The notes below the pieces were generated by a model that saw nothing but the letters and a program-made list of their open reading frames with translations, was not told the origin of the DNA and made no database searches. Source: Roseisalinus antarcticus (GTDB lineage: Bacteria; Pseudomonadota; Alphaproteobacteria; Rhodobacterales; Rhodobacteraceae). From it: DNA of 64,000 nt. A program made the position numbers and the translations under genes. The stretch covers positions 186,001 to 250,000 of the forward strand of contig NZ_FWFZ01000002.1 of the NCBI RefSeq assembly GCF_900172355.1. The letters are read 5' to 3'. Of this stretch, positions 1 through 8,380 are shown in pieces (position 1 is the first letter of the stretch; each line of letters begins with the position of its first letter).

Positions 1-406
1 CGTTGAGGCTTTCCACGAACATCAGCCCGCCCACCGAGCCCAGAAAGACCACGTAGCAAAGGCTTACGAACAGGTCGACCTGTCCCATGGACCGCAGGAT
101 CGAGAACAGCCAGACGCCCAGGGTGGACCCGATGAGGCCGCCGACCAGCAGGACCGTGCCCATTCGCAGGTCCACGTTGCGCCGCTGGAAATGGGCGATC
201 ACGGCCGAGACCGAAGAGGCGACGATCTGGTTGGCCGAGGTGGCGACGGCCACGGCCGGGGGGATGCCCACGAAAAACAGCAGCGGCGTGATCAGGAATC
301 CGCCGCCGACGCCGAACAGACCCGACAGGATGCCCACGATCCCACCGATGCCCAGCAACAGGAAGGCGTTGACCGAGACCTCGGCGATGGGGAGGTAGAT
401 CTGCAT
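1..406 (-). CDS. TauE/SafE family sulfite exporter-like membrane protein (N-terminal part)
   Basis: This is the first 135 codons of a polytopic inner-membrane protein; the rest lies beyond the left edge. The N-terminus reads MQIYLPIAEVSVNAFLLLGI and is followed by the glycine-rich GLFGVGGGFLITPLL segment typical of the first TauE/SafE repeat, then at least three more hydrophobic helices. The family exports or imports small organic or sulfur anions such as sulfite and sulfoacetate; the substrate cannot be read from this fragment. It lies 76 bp downstream of the phosphorylase gene on the same strand. The family assignment is fairly secure, the function is not. Confidence 0.8.
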   Translation of the reverse strand, partial: MQIYLPIAEVSVNAFLLLGIGGIVGILSGLFGVGGGFLITPLLFFVGIPPAVAVATSANQIVASSVSAVIAHFQRRNVDLRMGTVLLVGGLIGSTLGVWLFSILRSMGQVDLFVSLCYVVFLGSVGGLMFVESLN

Positions 407-482
407 TGGCTCAGGTTGCCCCGCGCCGCGCCGCAGCGCAACGGGGCTTGGGCTGGCGCCCCCCGCATTGTGACCGCCCGGC

Positions 483-1295
483 TCAGAGCGCGGGCAGAGC
501 GGCGCGCAGCACGGTTTCCAGTTTCGCCGCGCCGAGGGGGGCCATCTGTTTGGTGTGTTCGTGGCTGATCGCCTCGTCCGACATGCCTGCGGCCATGTTG
601 GTGATGGTCGAGATTGCCGCACAGCGCAGGCCGAGGAAGCGGCCGAGGATCACCTCGGGCACGGTGGACATGCCCACTGCGTCGGCGCCCAGCATCCGGA
701 TCGCGCGGATCTCCGCCGGGGTCTCGAAGCTGGGGCCGGAATACCAGGCATAGACGCCCTGGTGCATCGGGGTTCCGGTGCTGTCGGCGGCGGCCATCAG
801 ATGCGCGCGCAGGGCTGGGTCGTAGGCGTCCTTCATCGGCACGAAGCGGGCATCCGTGGCCTCTCCGATCAAGGGGTTCAGACCGGAGAAGTTGATGTGG
901 TCGGTCAGGCACATGATCGCGCCCGTGGGCATGTCAGGGTCCATCGAACCGGCGGCATTGGTGGCGATCAGGGTGTCGCAGCCGAGCGCGGTGAGCACTT
1001 CGAGCGGAAGGCGCATCGCGTCGGCGCGGCCCTGTTCGTAGTAATGCGCACGGCCGCCCAGGATGGCGACCCGCACGCCTTCGAGCTCGCCGATCACCAG
1101 GTTCGGGTTGTGGCCCGAGACATGACCGCCGGGAAAGCCGGGCAGGTCGGCATAGGGGATCGCCACGCCCTCGACGGCTTCCGCGAGGTGGCCGAGACCG
1201 GAGCCGAGGATCAGCGCCACCTTGGGCGGTTCGGTTCCGGCGCGGGCGCGGATGGTCTCGCCCAGGGCGCCCGCGGTTTCAGCGTTCCTTGACAT
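483..1295 (-). CDS. Purine-nucleoside phosphorylase (trimeric, class I type)
   Basis: A 270-residue cytosolic enzyme predicted to split inosine/guanosine-type nucleosides with phosphate into base and ribose-1-phosphate. Family motifs are in order: phosphate loop ILGSGLGH (29-36), GRAHYYEQG (81-89), ATNAAG (111-116), SGPSFETPAE (186-195) and VGMSTVPE (207-214), then TNMAAG near residue 236, which carries the base-contacting Asn. Length is normal. Its start overlaps the end of the upstream permease gene by 17 bp, so it is probably co-transcribed with the nucleoside ABC transporter and acts on what that transporter imports. Substrate preference between hypoxanthine and guanine nucleosides cannot be told by eye. 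Confidence 0.93.
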   Translation of the reverse strand: MSRNAETAGALGETIRARAGTEPPKVALILGSGLGHLAEAVEGVAIPYADLPGFPGGHVSGHNPNLVIGELEGVRVAILGGRAHYYEQGRADAMRLPLEVLTALGCDTLIATNAAGSMDPDMPTGAIMCLTDHINFSGLNPLIGEATDARFVPMKDAYDPALRAHLMAAADSTGTPMHQGVYAWYSGPSFETPAEIRAIRMLGADAVGMSTVPEVILGRFLGLRCAAISTITNMAAGMSDEAISHEHTKQMAPLGAAKLETVLRAALPAL

Positions 1296-2256
1296 AGGGC
1301 TGTCCTCCGGCGCGGGGCGGGATGGCGCGGCCGACGAAGCCCGCGAGGATGATGACGGTCAGGATGTAGGGCAGGGCGTCCATGACCTGCACCGGCACCT
1401 CGATCACGCCGAGGTCGATGTTCTGGAACCGGATCGCAACGGCCTGAAGAAAGCCGAACAGCAGGCAGGCCATCAGCGCATACCACGGCCGCCATTTCGC
1501 GAAGATCAGCGCGGCGAGCGCGATATAGCCGCGGCCGGCGGTCATGTCCTTGGTGAACCCGGCCTGCAACCCGGTGGCGAGATAGGCCCCGGCGATGCCG
1601 CAGAGCACGCCGCAGATGCCGACGGCGGCAAAGCGCAGGCCGATGACGCTGATGCCGGCAGTATCGACGGCCTCCGGTGCTTCACCCACGGCGCGCAGAC
1701 GCAGGCCGAAGCGGGTGCGGAAGAGGACCCACCATGTCAGCGGCACGAAGAGCAGCGCCGCATAGACCGGCAGGCCGTGGCCCGAGATCAGTTCGGAGTA
1801 CAGCTGCATCAGCGGGCCGGCCTCCGCGATCTCGGCGGAGGTGGTCAGCGCGCCGGGCAGCACGATGGGCTCGAACCGGCCGCCGGCCATGAGTTGCGGC
1901 GTGCGCCCGCCCTCTGCGAACCACGCCTGGGCGATCACCACGGTGATGCCCGCGGCGAGAAAGTTCAGCGCCACGCCCGAGATAAGCTGGTTGCCCCGGA
2001 AGGTGATCGAGGCAAGACCGTGGATCGCCGAAAAGAGCAGGCTGGCGCCGATGCCGGCCAGAAGCCCGAGCCAGACCGAGCCGGTGACGGCGGCGATCGC
2101 GGCCGAGAGGAACGCGGCCGCGAGCATCTTGCCCTCGAGCCCGATGTCGAAGATGCCGGCGCGTTCCGAGAACAGCCCGGCGAGGCAGGCGATCAGCAGC
2201 GGCGTGGCCTGGCGCAGGGAGCTGTCGAGCACCTGGAGGGTGGTGAGGAAATCCAT
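1279..2256 (-). CDS. Nucleoside ABC transporter permease, second subunit
   Basis: A 325-residue inner-membrane permease of the BPD_transp_2 family, the type paired with BMP-family binding proteins (YufQ/NupC-like). The family hallmark SERAGIFDIGLEGKMLAAAF lies near residue 30 and GVAL-LNFLAAG-type helices follow; eight to ten hydrophobic segments are visible. The ATG at 2254-2256 shares one base with the TAA of the preceding permease (TAATG), so the two are translationally coupled, as expected for heterodimeric permease halves. The 3' end overlaps the phosphorylase start. The substrate (purine nucleoside) is inferred from the neighbouring phosphorylase. Confidence 0.9.
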   Translation of the reverse strand: MDFLTTLQVLDSSLRQATPLLIACLAGLFSERAGIFDIGLEGKMLAAAFLSAAIAAVTGSVWLGLLAGIGASLLFSAIHGLASITFRGNQLISGVALNFLAAGITVVIAQAWFAEGGRTPQLMAGGRFEPIVLPGALTTSAEIAEAGPLMQLYSELISGHGLPVYAALLFVPLTWWVLFRTRFGLRLRAVGEAPEAVDTAGISVIGLRFAAVGICGVLCGIAGAYLATGLQAGFTKDMTAGRGYIALAALIFAKWRPWYALMACLLFGFLQAVAIRFQNIDLGVIEVPVQVMDALPYILTVIILAGFVGRAIPPRAGGQPYVKER

Positions 2257-3395
2257 TACTCGGCGGCCTCCGCGCTGGTGGATTTGCGGTCCGGGCCGGG
2301 GGGCGGCGGCGATTTGCGGCGGGCGGCGAGGAAGATCTTTTCCAGCGGCATCCGGATCATGTTGTCGAGCGCACCGGTGAACAGGATCACCAGCGCCTGT
2401 ATCACCACGATCAATTCGCGCTGGATGTTCATCCACAGCGCCAGTTCCGCCCCGCCCTGATAGAGGAACCCGAAGAGGAGTGCGGCGAGGAACACGCCGA
2501 GCGGGTGGCTGCGGCCCATCAGCGCCACGGCGATGCCGATGAAGCCCGCGCCCTCGGCGGCGTTGAGCACAAGCCGCTCGGCCTCGCCCTGGACGTTGTT
2601 GATGGCCATGCAGCCGGCCAGACCGCCCGAGATCAGCATGGCGACCATGATGATCTTGAACGGCGAGATGCCGGCATACCTTGCAGCGGGCTCGGAATAG
2701 CCGAAGGCCCGGATCTCGTAGCCGAGCCGCGTGCGCCAGATCAGCGCCCAGACCGCGACGCAGGCGGCGATGGCCACGAAAAGGCTGACGTTGGCGGGGG
2801 CGGCGCGGGACCAGTCGATGCCGATGATGCCGAAGATGTCGTGCAGGGTGGGCAGGTTGGTGGCCTCGGGGAAGGAGACGGTCGCCGGTTCCTGACCCGG
2901 GGCCTTCATCGGGCCGACAAGGGCCCAGTTCAGCAGGGCGGCGGCGATGAAGTTGAACATGATCGTGGTGATCACGATATGGCTGCCGCGCCGGGCCTGG
3001 AGATAGGCCGGGAGCGCCGCCCAGGCCGCACCGAAGGCCGCCGCCGAGGCCGTGGCCGCCAGCAGGGCGATCGTCCAGTGCGGCCAGGGAATGTAGACCA
3101 GCACCACGGCGACGCCGAGGCCGCCCAGAAGGGCCTGACCTTCGCCGCCGATGTTGAACATCCGGGCGTGGAAGGCGACCGACACCGCGAGGCCGGTGAA
3201 CATGAAGTTGGTCGCGTAATAGAGCGTGTAGCCCCATCCGTAGGTCGAGCCGAGGGCCCCGGAGATCATCAGCTTGATCGCCTCGATCGGGGATTCGCCG
3301 ATGAAGAGGATCACCAGGGCCGACAGGAGCGCGGCCAGAATGAGCGAGATGAGCGGGATGAGGATGACATCCGCCCAGCGGGGCATGCGGTCCAT
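2256..3395 (-). CDS. Nucleoside ABC transporter permease, first subunit
   Basis: A 379-residue BPD_transp_2 permease (YufP/NupB-like). It starts MDRMPRWADVILIPL, then shows a long run of hydrophobic helices; the signature VAFHARMFNIGGEGQALLGG corresponds to the conserved loop of the partner permease. The C-terminal tail is charged and proline-rich (KSPPPPGPDRKSTSAE). It is longer than its partner, as is usual for this pair. It lies 90 bp downstream of the ATPase gene; that gap contains a 22-nt motif repeated elsewhere in the window. It should form the membrane channel with the next gene product. Confidence 0.9.
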   Translation of the reverse strand: MDRMPRWADVILIPLISLILAALLSALVILFIGESPIEAIKLMISGALGSTYGWGYTLYYATNFMFTGLAVSVAFHARMFNIGGEGQALLGGLGVAVVLVYIPWPHWTIALLAATASAAAFGAAWAALPAYLQARRGSHIVITTIMFNFIAAALLNWALVGPMKAPGQEPATVSFPEATNLPTLHDIFGIIGIDWSRAAPANVSLFVAIAACVAVWALIWRTRLGYEIRAFGYSEPAARYAGISPFKIIMVAMLISGGLAGCMAINNVQGEAERLVLNAAEGAGFIGIAVALMGRSHPLGVFLAALLFGFLYQGGAELALWMNIQRELIVVIQALVILFTGALDNMIRMPLEKIFLAARRKSPPPPGPDRKSTSAEAAE

Positions 3396-3443
3396 CAGGC
3401 TTTCCTATGGTCGGGGGTCTGTGCGGGTTGCACGGGCGGAATT

Positions 3444-3465
3444 GAGTTTTCTGGCCAAGATGAAG
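3444..3465 (+). repeat. 22-nt intergenic motif, copy 1
   Basis: This motif has the core GGCCAAGATGAAG preceded by a GAGTTTT box. A second copy at 59938-59959 differs at only two of 22 positions. Copy 1 lies in the gap between the nucleoside ATPase stop (3486) and the next permease start (3395). Both copies lie a short way after the stop codon of a minus-strand gene, so on the transcript they read CTTCATCTTGGCC followed by an A-rich stretch. Confidence 0.5.
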
Positions 3466-3485
3466 GGGGAAGACGGCGCATCGCG

Positions 3486-5036
3486 TCAGGCCTCCTGCGG
3501 GGTGCCGCCCGGGGCGGTCGTCATGCCGGCCATCAACAGGCCGAGTTCCTTCTCGTCGGTCTGATCGGGAAGCCGCTCGCCCATGATCCTGCCGTCGAAC
3601 ATCACCGCGATACGGTCGGCCAGTCCCAGGATCTCGTCGAGCTCGACCGAAACCAGCAGGATCGCCTTGCCCTTGTCGCGCAGGGCGACGATTTCCTGGT
3701 GGATGAACTCGATCGCGCCGATGTCGACGCCTCGGGTGGGCTGACCCACGAGCAGCAGGTCGGGGTTGTGTTCGATCTCGCGGGCGAGGACGATCTTCTG
3801 CTGGTTGCCGCCCGAGAAGCTCTTGGCCGTCAGGTTGGGGTCGGGGGGGCGCACGTCGAAGCGCTGCATCTTGCCCTCGCAATCGGCGCGGATCGCGGCG
3901 TTGTTCATGAACGGGCCAGAGCGATAGGCCTCGTCGTGGTGGTAGCCGAAGGCGATGTTCTCCCATGCGGAATAGTCCATGATGAGGCCCTCGCGCTGGC
4001 GGTCCTCGGGGACGTGGGAGATGCCGCGGGCGCGGCGCGAGGCGCCGTCGGACTTGCCGCCCGTGAGGTCGATCGCCTCGCCGCGGATCTTGATGCTGCC
4101 GGTGGCCTTCTCGTAGCCGCCGAGGACCTCCAGCAGTTCGGACTGGCCGTTGCCGGCGACGCCCGCGATGCCGAGGATCTCGCCGGCGTGGATGTCGAAG
4201 CTGACGCCCTTGAGCCGGTGCACGCCCTTGTCGTCGGTGATGTTGAGGTCGCGGACCTCGATGATCTTCTCTTTCGGCCTGGCGGGGGTTTTCTCCACGC
4301 GCAGCAGGACCTTGCGGCCGACCATGAGCTCGGCCAGCTCGGGCGGAGAGGTGTCGGCGGTCTTGACCGTGGCCGTCATCTCGCCGCGCCGCATGACCGA
4401 CACGGTGTCGGTGATGTCCATGATCTCGCGCAGCTTGTGGGTGATCAGGATGATCGTCTTGCCCTCGCGCTTGAGCCCTTCGAGGATGCGGAACAGGTGA
4501 TCGGCCTCGGCCGGGGTCAGCACGCCGGTGGGCTCGTCGAGGATCAGGATGTCGGCGCCGCGATAGAGCGCCTTGAGGATCTCGACCCGCTGCTGCATGC
4601 CGACGCCGATGTCGTCGATCACGGCGTCCGGGTCGACGCTGAGCTCGTATTCCTCGGCCAGCTTCTTCAGCTCGGACCTGGCGCGGGTCAGGGACGGCCT
4701 CAGCAGGCCGGAATCCTCGGCCCCCAGAACCACGTTCTCGAGGACGGTGAAATTCTGCACCAGCTTGAAATGCTGGAAGACCATGCCGATGCCGGCCGAA
4801 ATCGCGGCCTGGCTGTCGGGAATCTCGGTTTTCTTGCCGTTGATCCAGATCTCGCCTTTGTCGGCCTTGTAGAAGCCGTAGAGGATGGACATGAGCGTCG
4901 ACTTGCCCGCGCCGTTCTCGCCGATGATCCCGTGGATCGTGCCGGGCATCACGCGGATCGAGATATCCTTGTTGGCCTGGACGGGACCGAAGGCCTTGGA
5001 GATACCCTTGAGTTCGATGGCGGGGGTTTGGCTCAT
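3486..5036 (-). CDS. Nucleoside ABC transporter ATP-binding protein (two ABC domains)
   Basis: A 516-residue double-ABC ATPase of the sugar/nucleoside importer class. The first cassette has Walker A GENGAGKST (39-47), a signature region GVGMQQRVEILKAL and Walker B ILILDEPTGVL. The second half is degenerate at Walker A (GVAGNGQSELLEVL) but keeps a signature (FSGGNQQKIVLARE), as is normal for RbsA/MglA/YufO-like proteins. The start at 5034-5036 (MSQTPAIELKG) was chosen over an upstream in-frame start because an AGAGAGGG Shine-Dalgarno stands before it and homologs begin here. It lies 76 bp after the binding-protein gene. Confidence 0.93.
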   Translation of the reverse strand: MSQTPAIELKGISKAFGPVQANKDISIRVMPGTIHGIIGENGAGKSTLMSILYGFYKADKGEIWINGKKTEIPDSQAAISAGIGMVFQHFKLVQNFTVLENVVLGAEDSGLLRPSLTRARSELKKLAEEYELSVDPDAVIDDIGVGMQQRVEILKALYRGADILILDEPTGVLTPAEADHLFRILEGLKREGKTIILITHKLREIMDITDTVSVMRRGEMTATVKTADTSPPELAELMVGRKVLLRVEKTPARPKEKIIEVRDLNITDDKGVHRLKGVSFDIHAGEILGIAGVAGNGQSELLEVLGGYEKATGSIKIRGEAIDLTGGKSDGASRRARGISHVPEDRQREGLIMDYSAWENIAFGYHHDEAYRSGPFMNNAAIRADCEGKMQRFDVRPPDPNLTAKSFSGGNQQKIVLAREIEHNPDLLLVGQPTRGVDIGAIEFIHQEIVALRDKGKAILLVSVELDEILGLADRIAVMFDGRIMGERLPDQTDEKELGLLMAGMTTAPGGTPQEA

Positions 5037-5112
5037 GGCTGTCCCTCTCTGGTAGAAGGGCCGCGCCAAGGGGTTGGCGCGGCCCGATCCTGCGGCCTGT
5101 GGCCCAATGCGA

Positions 5113-6108
5113 TCAGAAGTTGATCGCGGGGCAGCTCTCGTCCGAGGTGTAGTCATGCACCATCAGATCGCCCGCGGCGATGGCCGCGGCGGCCTCGTCC
5201 ACGGCGGCCTGCATCTCGGGGGTGATGAGGTCGGCGTTGTACTCGTCGAGCGCGTAGCCCACGCCGCCCGAGGCGACGCCCATCACGTTGAGGCCGGTCT
5301 CGACATCCGCCCCGTCGGTGAAGGCGTCATAGACGGCGTTGTCGACCCGCTTGAGCATCGAGGTCAGGACCTCGCCCGGGTGCAGGTAGTTCTGGTTCGC
5401 GTCGACACCGATCGACAGGATGTCCTCGTCGGCCGCGGTCTGCAGCACGCCCACGCCGGTTCCGCCGGCGGCAGCATAAACCACGTCGGCACCCTGGCCG
5501 ATCTGGGCCAGCGTCAGCTCGGAGCCGCGCACGGGGTCGTTCCAGGCGGCGGGGGTGGTGCCGGTCATGTTCGCGATGACCGTGGCGTCGGGGTTCACGG
5601 CAACCGCGCCCTGGGCGTAGCCGCAGCCGAACTTGCGGATCAGCGGGATGTCCATGCCGCCGATGAAGCCGACGGTGCCGGTCTCGGAGGCCAGCGCGGC
5701 GAGCATGCCGACAAGGTAGGAGCCTTCATGCTCGGAGAAGATCACGCTGCGGACGTTGGGCGCCTCGACGACGCCGTCGATGATGACGAACTTGGTGTCG
5801 GGGTAATCCGCGGCCACCTCGGTCAGCGGCGTCGCGAAGGAGAAGCCGGCCATCACGATCGGATTGTTGCCGTTTTCGGCGAAGCGGCGCAGGGCCTGCT
5901 CGCGCTGCGCGTCGGACTGAAGCTCGACCTCGTTGTAGGAGCCGCCGGTTTCCTCGGCCCAGCGCTGGGCGCCGGTGAAAGCGGACTCGTTGAAGGATTT
6001 GTCGAACTTGCCGCCCAGGTCAAAGATCAGGGCAGGATCGGCGAGTGCTGCGCCCGCCGTCAGGGCAAGCGCGGCGGTGGCGCCGAAAAGCTTTTGCATA
6101 ATGGTCAT
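5113..6108 (-). CDS. BMP-family periplasmic nucleoside-binding protein
   Basis: A 331-residue substrate-binding protein for the ABC transporter encoded downstream. It has a Sec signal peptide of about 23 residues ending in AGAALA and no lipobox cysteine. The mature part opens with the BMP-family signature FDLGGKFDKSFNESAF. BMP/Med/PnrA proteins bind purine nucleosides, and a phosphorylase gene ends this operon, which supports a nucleoside ligand. The ATG at 6106-6108 follows a GGGAGA ribosome site; an ATG nine bases further in is the alternative start. This should be the first gene of the operon. Confidence 0.93.
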   Translation of the reverse strand: MTIMQKLFGATAALALTAGAALADPALIFDLGGKFDKSFNESAFTGAQRWAEETGGSYNEVELQSDAQREQALRRFAENGNNPIVMAGFSFATPLTEVAADYPDTKFVIIDGVVEAPNVRSVIFSEHEGSYLVGMLAALASETGTVGFIGGMDIPLIRKFGCGYAQGAVAVNPDATVIANMTGTTPAAWNDPVRGSELTLAQIGQGADVVYAAAGGTGVGVLQTAADEDILSIGVDANQNYLHPGEVLTSMLKRVDNAVYDAFTDGADVETGLNVMGVASGGVGYALDEYNADLITPEMQAAVDEAAAAIAAGDLMVHDYTSDESCPAINF

Positions 6109-6184
6109 GAAGGTCTCCCGGTTGTGGTTTGGTCGCGGGGTCTGGCGCCCCGATTCCGGCCGCAAGTGCTGCCGGATCATGTTG

Positions 6185-6215
6185 GGATAAGGCAACGGGG
6201 GCAGGTGAGGGTCAA
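6185..6215 (-). promoter_or_regulatory. Candidate promoter of the nucleoside operon
   Basis: On the minus strand TTGACC (6215-6210) is followed after 19 bp by TTATCC (6190-6185), about 77 bp before the binding-protein start. The -35 match is good but the spacer is long. Assigned from sequence alone. Confidence 0.3.
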
Positions 6216-6282
6216 TAGCTTTCTGGGGGTTGCATGCCCTCGGAAAAGGCCGATGCCTCAGGTTTCATCTTGTGACGGAGCG

Positions 6283-6705
6283 TCAATTGGGGTCAGCCAG
6301 CACCTGGCGAAGCAGCAATGCGTCCACGGCCGGGCCGGTCGCACGGCGGTAATAGCCCTTCCGCCGCCCGGCCTCGCGATAGCGGGACGCGACATAAAGC
6401 GCACGCGCCGGGGCGTTGTCGGCGGCGACTTCGAGGAAAGCGTCGGACGCGTCCCGGCTGCGGGCTTCGGCGTGAAAGGCGTCGATCAGCGCCCGAGCAA
6501 GCCCCTTCCGGCGCTGTGCGGGATGGGTCGCGAGGGTCAGCAGCTCCGCTTCGCCGGCGATGGCGCGGCCCAGCAGGATCGCCCGCGCATCGCCCAGCAG
6601 GAACACGCCGGGGCTTGCGAGGAGGTCCGAGAAATCCCGGGGCGTCCAGGGCTGCGTATCGTCGAAGGCCGCGGCATAGAGCGCGGCCAGCGCCTCGGGC
6701 GTCAT
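6283..6705 (-). CDS. rimI: Ribosomal-protein-alanine N-acetyltransferase-like GNAT protein
   Basis: A 140-residue GNAT acetyltransferase. The acetyl-CoA loop is visible as HPAQRRKGLARALI, followed by the C-terminal NAPARALYVASRYREAGRRKGYYR typical of RimI (A-LY-GF-R-YY). RimI acetylates the N-terminus of ribosomal protein S18. Its ATG overlaps the tsaB stop by four bases (ATGA), the common tsaB-rimI arrangement, which supports the name over a generic GNAT. It is the last gene of the nfuA-DUF6958-tsaB-rimI run. Confidence 0.83.
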   Translation of the reverse strand: MTPEALAALYAAAFDDTQPWTPRDFSDLLASPGVFLLGDARAILLGRAIAGEAELLTLATHPAQRRKGLARALIDAFHAEARSRDASDAFLEVAADNAPARALYVASRYREAGRRKGYYRRATGPAVDALLLRQVLADPN

Positions 6706-7382
6706 GGCAGGATCACGGGCGGGGGATCGGAGGGCGGGGCGGCGTCCGCGGGCCGCACGTAAAGGGGCGCGGGCCGTCCGGGCGGCGTCTGCCGCGCCAG
6801 TCTGCGGGCGGCGAGGGGGACCATCCGGGCGGCGTGATCGGTCAGGGCGACTTCTTCGGCCGTGGCGCCCAGGGCGCGGGCGATCTCGGCGGCGCGGTGT
6901 CCGCGCACGACCACGGCGGTGTGCAGGCCAAGGTCGCCAGGCGGGCTGGCCGGGTCGATCAGCCGCGGTGCACCCTGCGGGGCGCCGTCGCGATAGGCTT
7001 GCACGTAGCATTGGTCGCGCGGCGCGGGCAGGCTGACGATCTCGGCGCCGTGGCCCACGTCACCGCGCAGCATGTCGAAGCTGGAGATGCCGAAACACGG
7101 CACCCCTAGCCCGAGCGAAAGGCCACGGGCGGCCGAAACGGCGATCCGTATTCCGGTGAAATTGCCGGGCCCGATCCCTACGGCCAGCGCATCGCACTTC
7201 CCATAGGCGAGGCCGGCTTCCTGCAGCAATTCTTCCAGCAGAGGCATCAGCCGCTCCGCCTGGCCCCGGCTCATCGCTTCCGTTCGCGCGGTCAGCTGGC
7301 CGTGCACCATGACAGCGGCCGAAACATGCGGCCCGCTGGTATCGAAGGCGAGAACGCCGGGGTCAAACACCACGTCCGTCAA
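6702..7382 (-). CDS. tsaB: tRNA t6A biosynthesis protein TsaB
   Basis: A 226-residue ASKHA-fold protein. TsaB partners TsaD and TsaE in forming N6-threonylcarbamoyladenosine at A37 of ANN-decoding tRNAs in the cytosol. The N-terminal VLAFDTSGPHVSAAVM and the middle VGIGPGNFTGIRIAVSAARGLSLGL are the family signatures (GPGSFTGLRIG in others). The C-terminus carries a proline-rich PPGRPAPLYVRPADA tail, the normal TsaB ending. It starts directly after the preceding stop codon without a gap and ends in an ATGA junction with rimI. Confidence 0.93.
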   Translation of the reverse strand: MTDVVFDPGVLAFDTSGPHVSAAVMVHGQLTARTEAMSRGQAERLMPLLEELLQEAGLAYGKCDALAVGIGPGNFTGIRIAVSAARGLSLGLGVPCFGISSFDMLRGDVGHGAEIVSLPAPRDQCYVQAYRDGAPQGAPRLIDPASPPGDLGLHTAVVVRGHRAAEIARALGATAEEVALTDHAARMVPLAARRLARQTPPGRPAPLYVRPADAAPPSDPPPVILP

Positions 7383-7676
7383 TCAGGTGCGCAGGAAGCT
7401 GAGCGGCTTGGTCGGCAGGCGGACCATGGCGCCCTTGGCCTCGAGGTCCAGCTGCACGCATTTCACCCACCAGCCCAAGGTCTTGCCCTGCGGAAACAGG
7501 TCCTGCGGAAGATCCGGGCGGATCGCGTCCTTGATATGATCGGTGGTCATCCCCGGTTCCGCCGCGGGCAGGGCCGACAGCATCAGCGTCCTGATCGCTC
7601 CGTATTTGGCGGCGTCCACCCGCGAGGACTGGCCCGGGTGGTTGACGTTTTCGACTTCGACCCTGTCCGCGCTCAT
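7383..7676 (-). CDS. Small conserved protein, DUF6958-like
   Basis: A 97-residue soluble protein with no signal peptide or membrane segment. It contains the central stretch GWWVKCVQLDLEAKGAM and ends KPLSFLRT. I recall this composition as the DUF6958 family, which has no established function. It lies 4 bp after nfuA and directly abuts tsaB, so it is almost certainly translated in one operon with Fe-S and tRNA-modification genes. The size and charged helix-turn-helix-like middle would allow nucleic-acid binding, but that is only a guess. Confidence 0.65.
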   Translation of the reverse strand: MSADRVEVENVNHPGQSSRVDAAKYGAIRTLMLSALPAAEPGMTTDHIKDAIRPDLPQDLFPQGKTLGWWVKCVQLDLEAKGAMVRLPTKPLSFLRT

Positions 7677-7680
7677 CGTC

Positions 7681-8247
7681 TCAGGCGGCGACGGGCCGCA
7701 CCTCCACGACCTCGGGGATGTAATGACGCAGCAGGTTCTCGATCCCCATCTTGAGGGTCAGGGTCGAGGACGGGCAGCCGGCGCAGGCGCCCTGCATGTG
7801 CAGGTAGACGATGCCGCGCTCGAAGCCGTGGAACGTGATATCGCCGCCGTCCTGGGCCACGGCGGGGCGCACGCGGGTGTCCAGCAGCTCCTTGATCTGG
7901 GTGACGATCTCGCCGTCCTCGCCGTGATGCTCGGCATGGCCGCCGGCACCGGCGGTGCTGTCGCCCTCCATGACCGGCGCACCGGACTGGAAATGCTCCA
8001 TGATCGCTCCGAGGATCGCGGGTTTCATGTGATCCCATTCAAGCTCGTCGTCCTTGGTGACGGTCACGAAATCGGCGCCGAAGAAGACGCCGCGCACACC
8101 GCCGACCGCGAAGATGCGGCGCCCCAGCGGGGAGGTGGTCGCCGCCTCCGCGCTCGGGAAATCCGCCGTGCCGGTTTCCAGAACGGTCTGGCCCGGCAGG
8201 AATTTCAGCGTCGCGGGATTGGGCGTGGATTCGGTCTGGATGAACAT
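7681..8247 (-). CDS. nfuA: NifU-family Fe-S scaffold/carrier protein (NfuA-like)
   Basis: A 188-residue cytosolic protein with two domains. The N-terminal Nfu_N domain opens MFIQTESTPNPATLKFLPGQ, the universal signature. The C-terminal NifU-like domain carries the cluster-binding CAGC motif (Cys155, Cys158) in GACAGCPSSTLTLKMGIE. A glycine/histidine-rich linker joins them at about 96-112. It should receive and deliver 4Fe-4S clusters to client enzymes. It is the first gene of a four-gene operon with tsaB and rimI. Confidence 0.92.
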   Translation of the reverse strand: MFIQTESTPNPATLKFLPGQTVLETGTADFPSAEAATTSPLGRRIFAVGGVRGVFFGADFVTVTKDDELEWDHMKPAILGAIMEHFQSGAPVMEGDSTAGAGGHAEHHGEDGEIVTQIKELLDTRVRPAVAQDGGDITFHGFERGIVYLHMQGACAGCPSSTLTLKMGIENLLRHYIPEVVEVRPVAA

Positions 8248-8270
8248 GGATGACCCCTTGTCTGTTACCT

Positions 8271-8301
8271 AGTATATGCGCTCTGGACCCCGTCGGGTCA
8301 A
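8271..8301 (-). promoter_or_regulatory. Candidate promoter of the nfuA operon
   Basis: On the minus strand TTGACC (8301-8296) precedes an AT-rich CATATACT box (8278-8271). The spacing is 17 bp to CATATA or 19 bp to TATACT. It sits 24 bp before the nfuA start, which would make a short leader. No IscR-like palindrome was recognised. Confidence 0.45.
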
Positions 8302-8380
8302 GGGGTTTGGAATAGTTCTAAAATGGCAACGGGCGGCGCCGGAGCGCCGCCCGCGACCGGGAGGAGAGGCGCCCGAAGGC

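Noticed and set aside
2505-5123. An 872-codon open frame on the plus strand across the nucleoside ABC genes
   Set aside because: It mirrors the ABC ATPase and permease on the minus strand; the translation has biased composition and no motif.
6245-6275. TTCATCTTG near 6263 as a third copy of the 22-nt motif
   Set aside because: Only nine bases match (CAAGATGAA), in the opposite orientation to the gene compared with the two real copies, and the GGCC part is missing.
6109-6282. Possible purine riboswitch ahead of the nucleoside operon
   Set aside because: No purine-aptamer core or paired three-way junction could be drawn, and such aptamers are rare in alphaproteobacteria.
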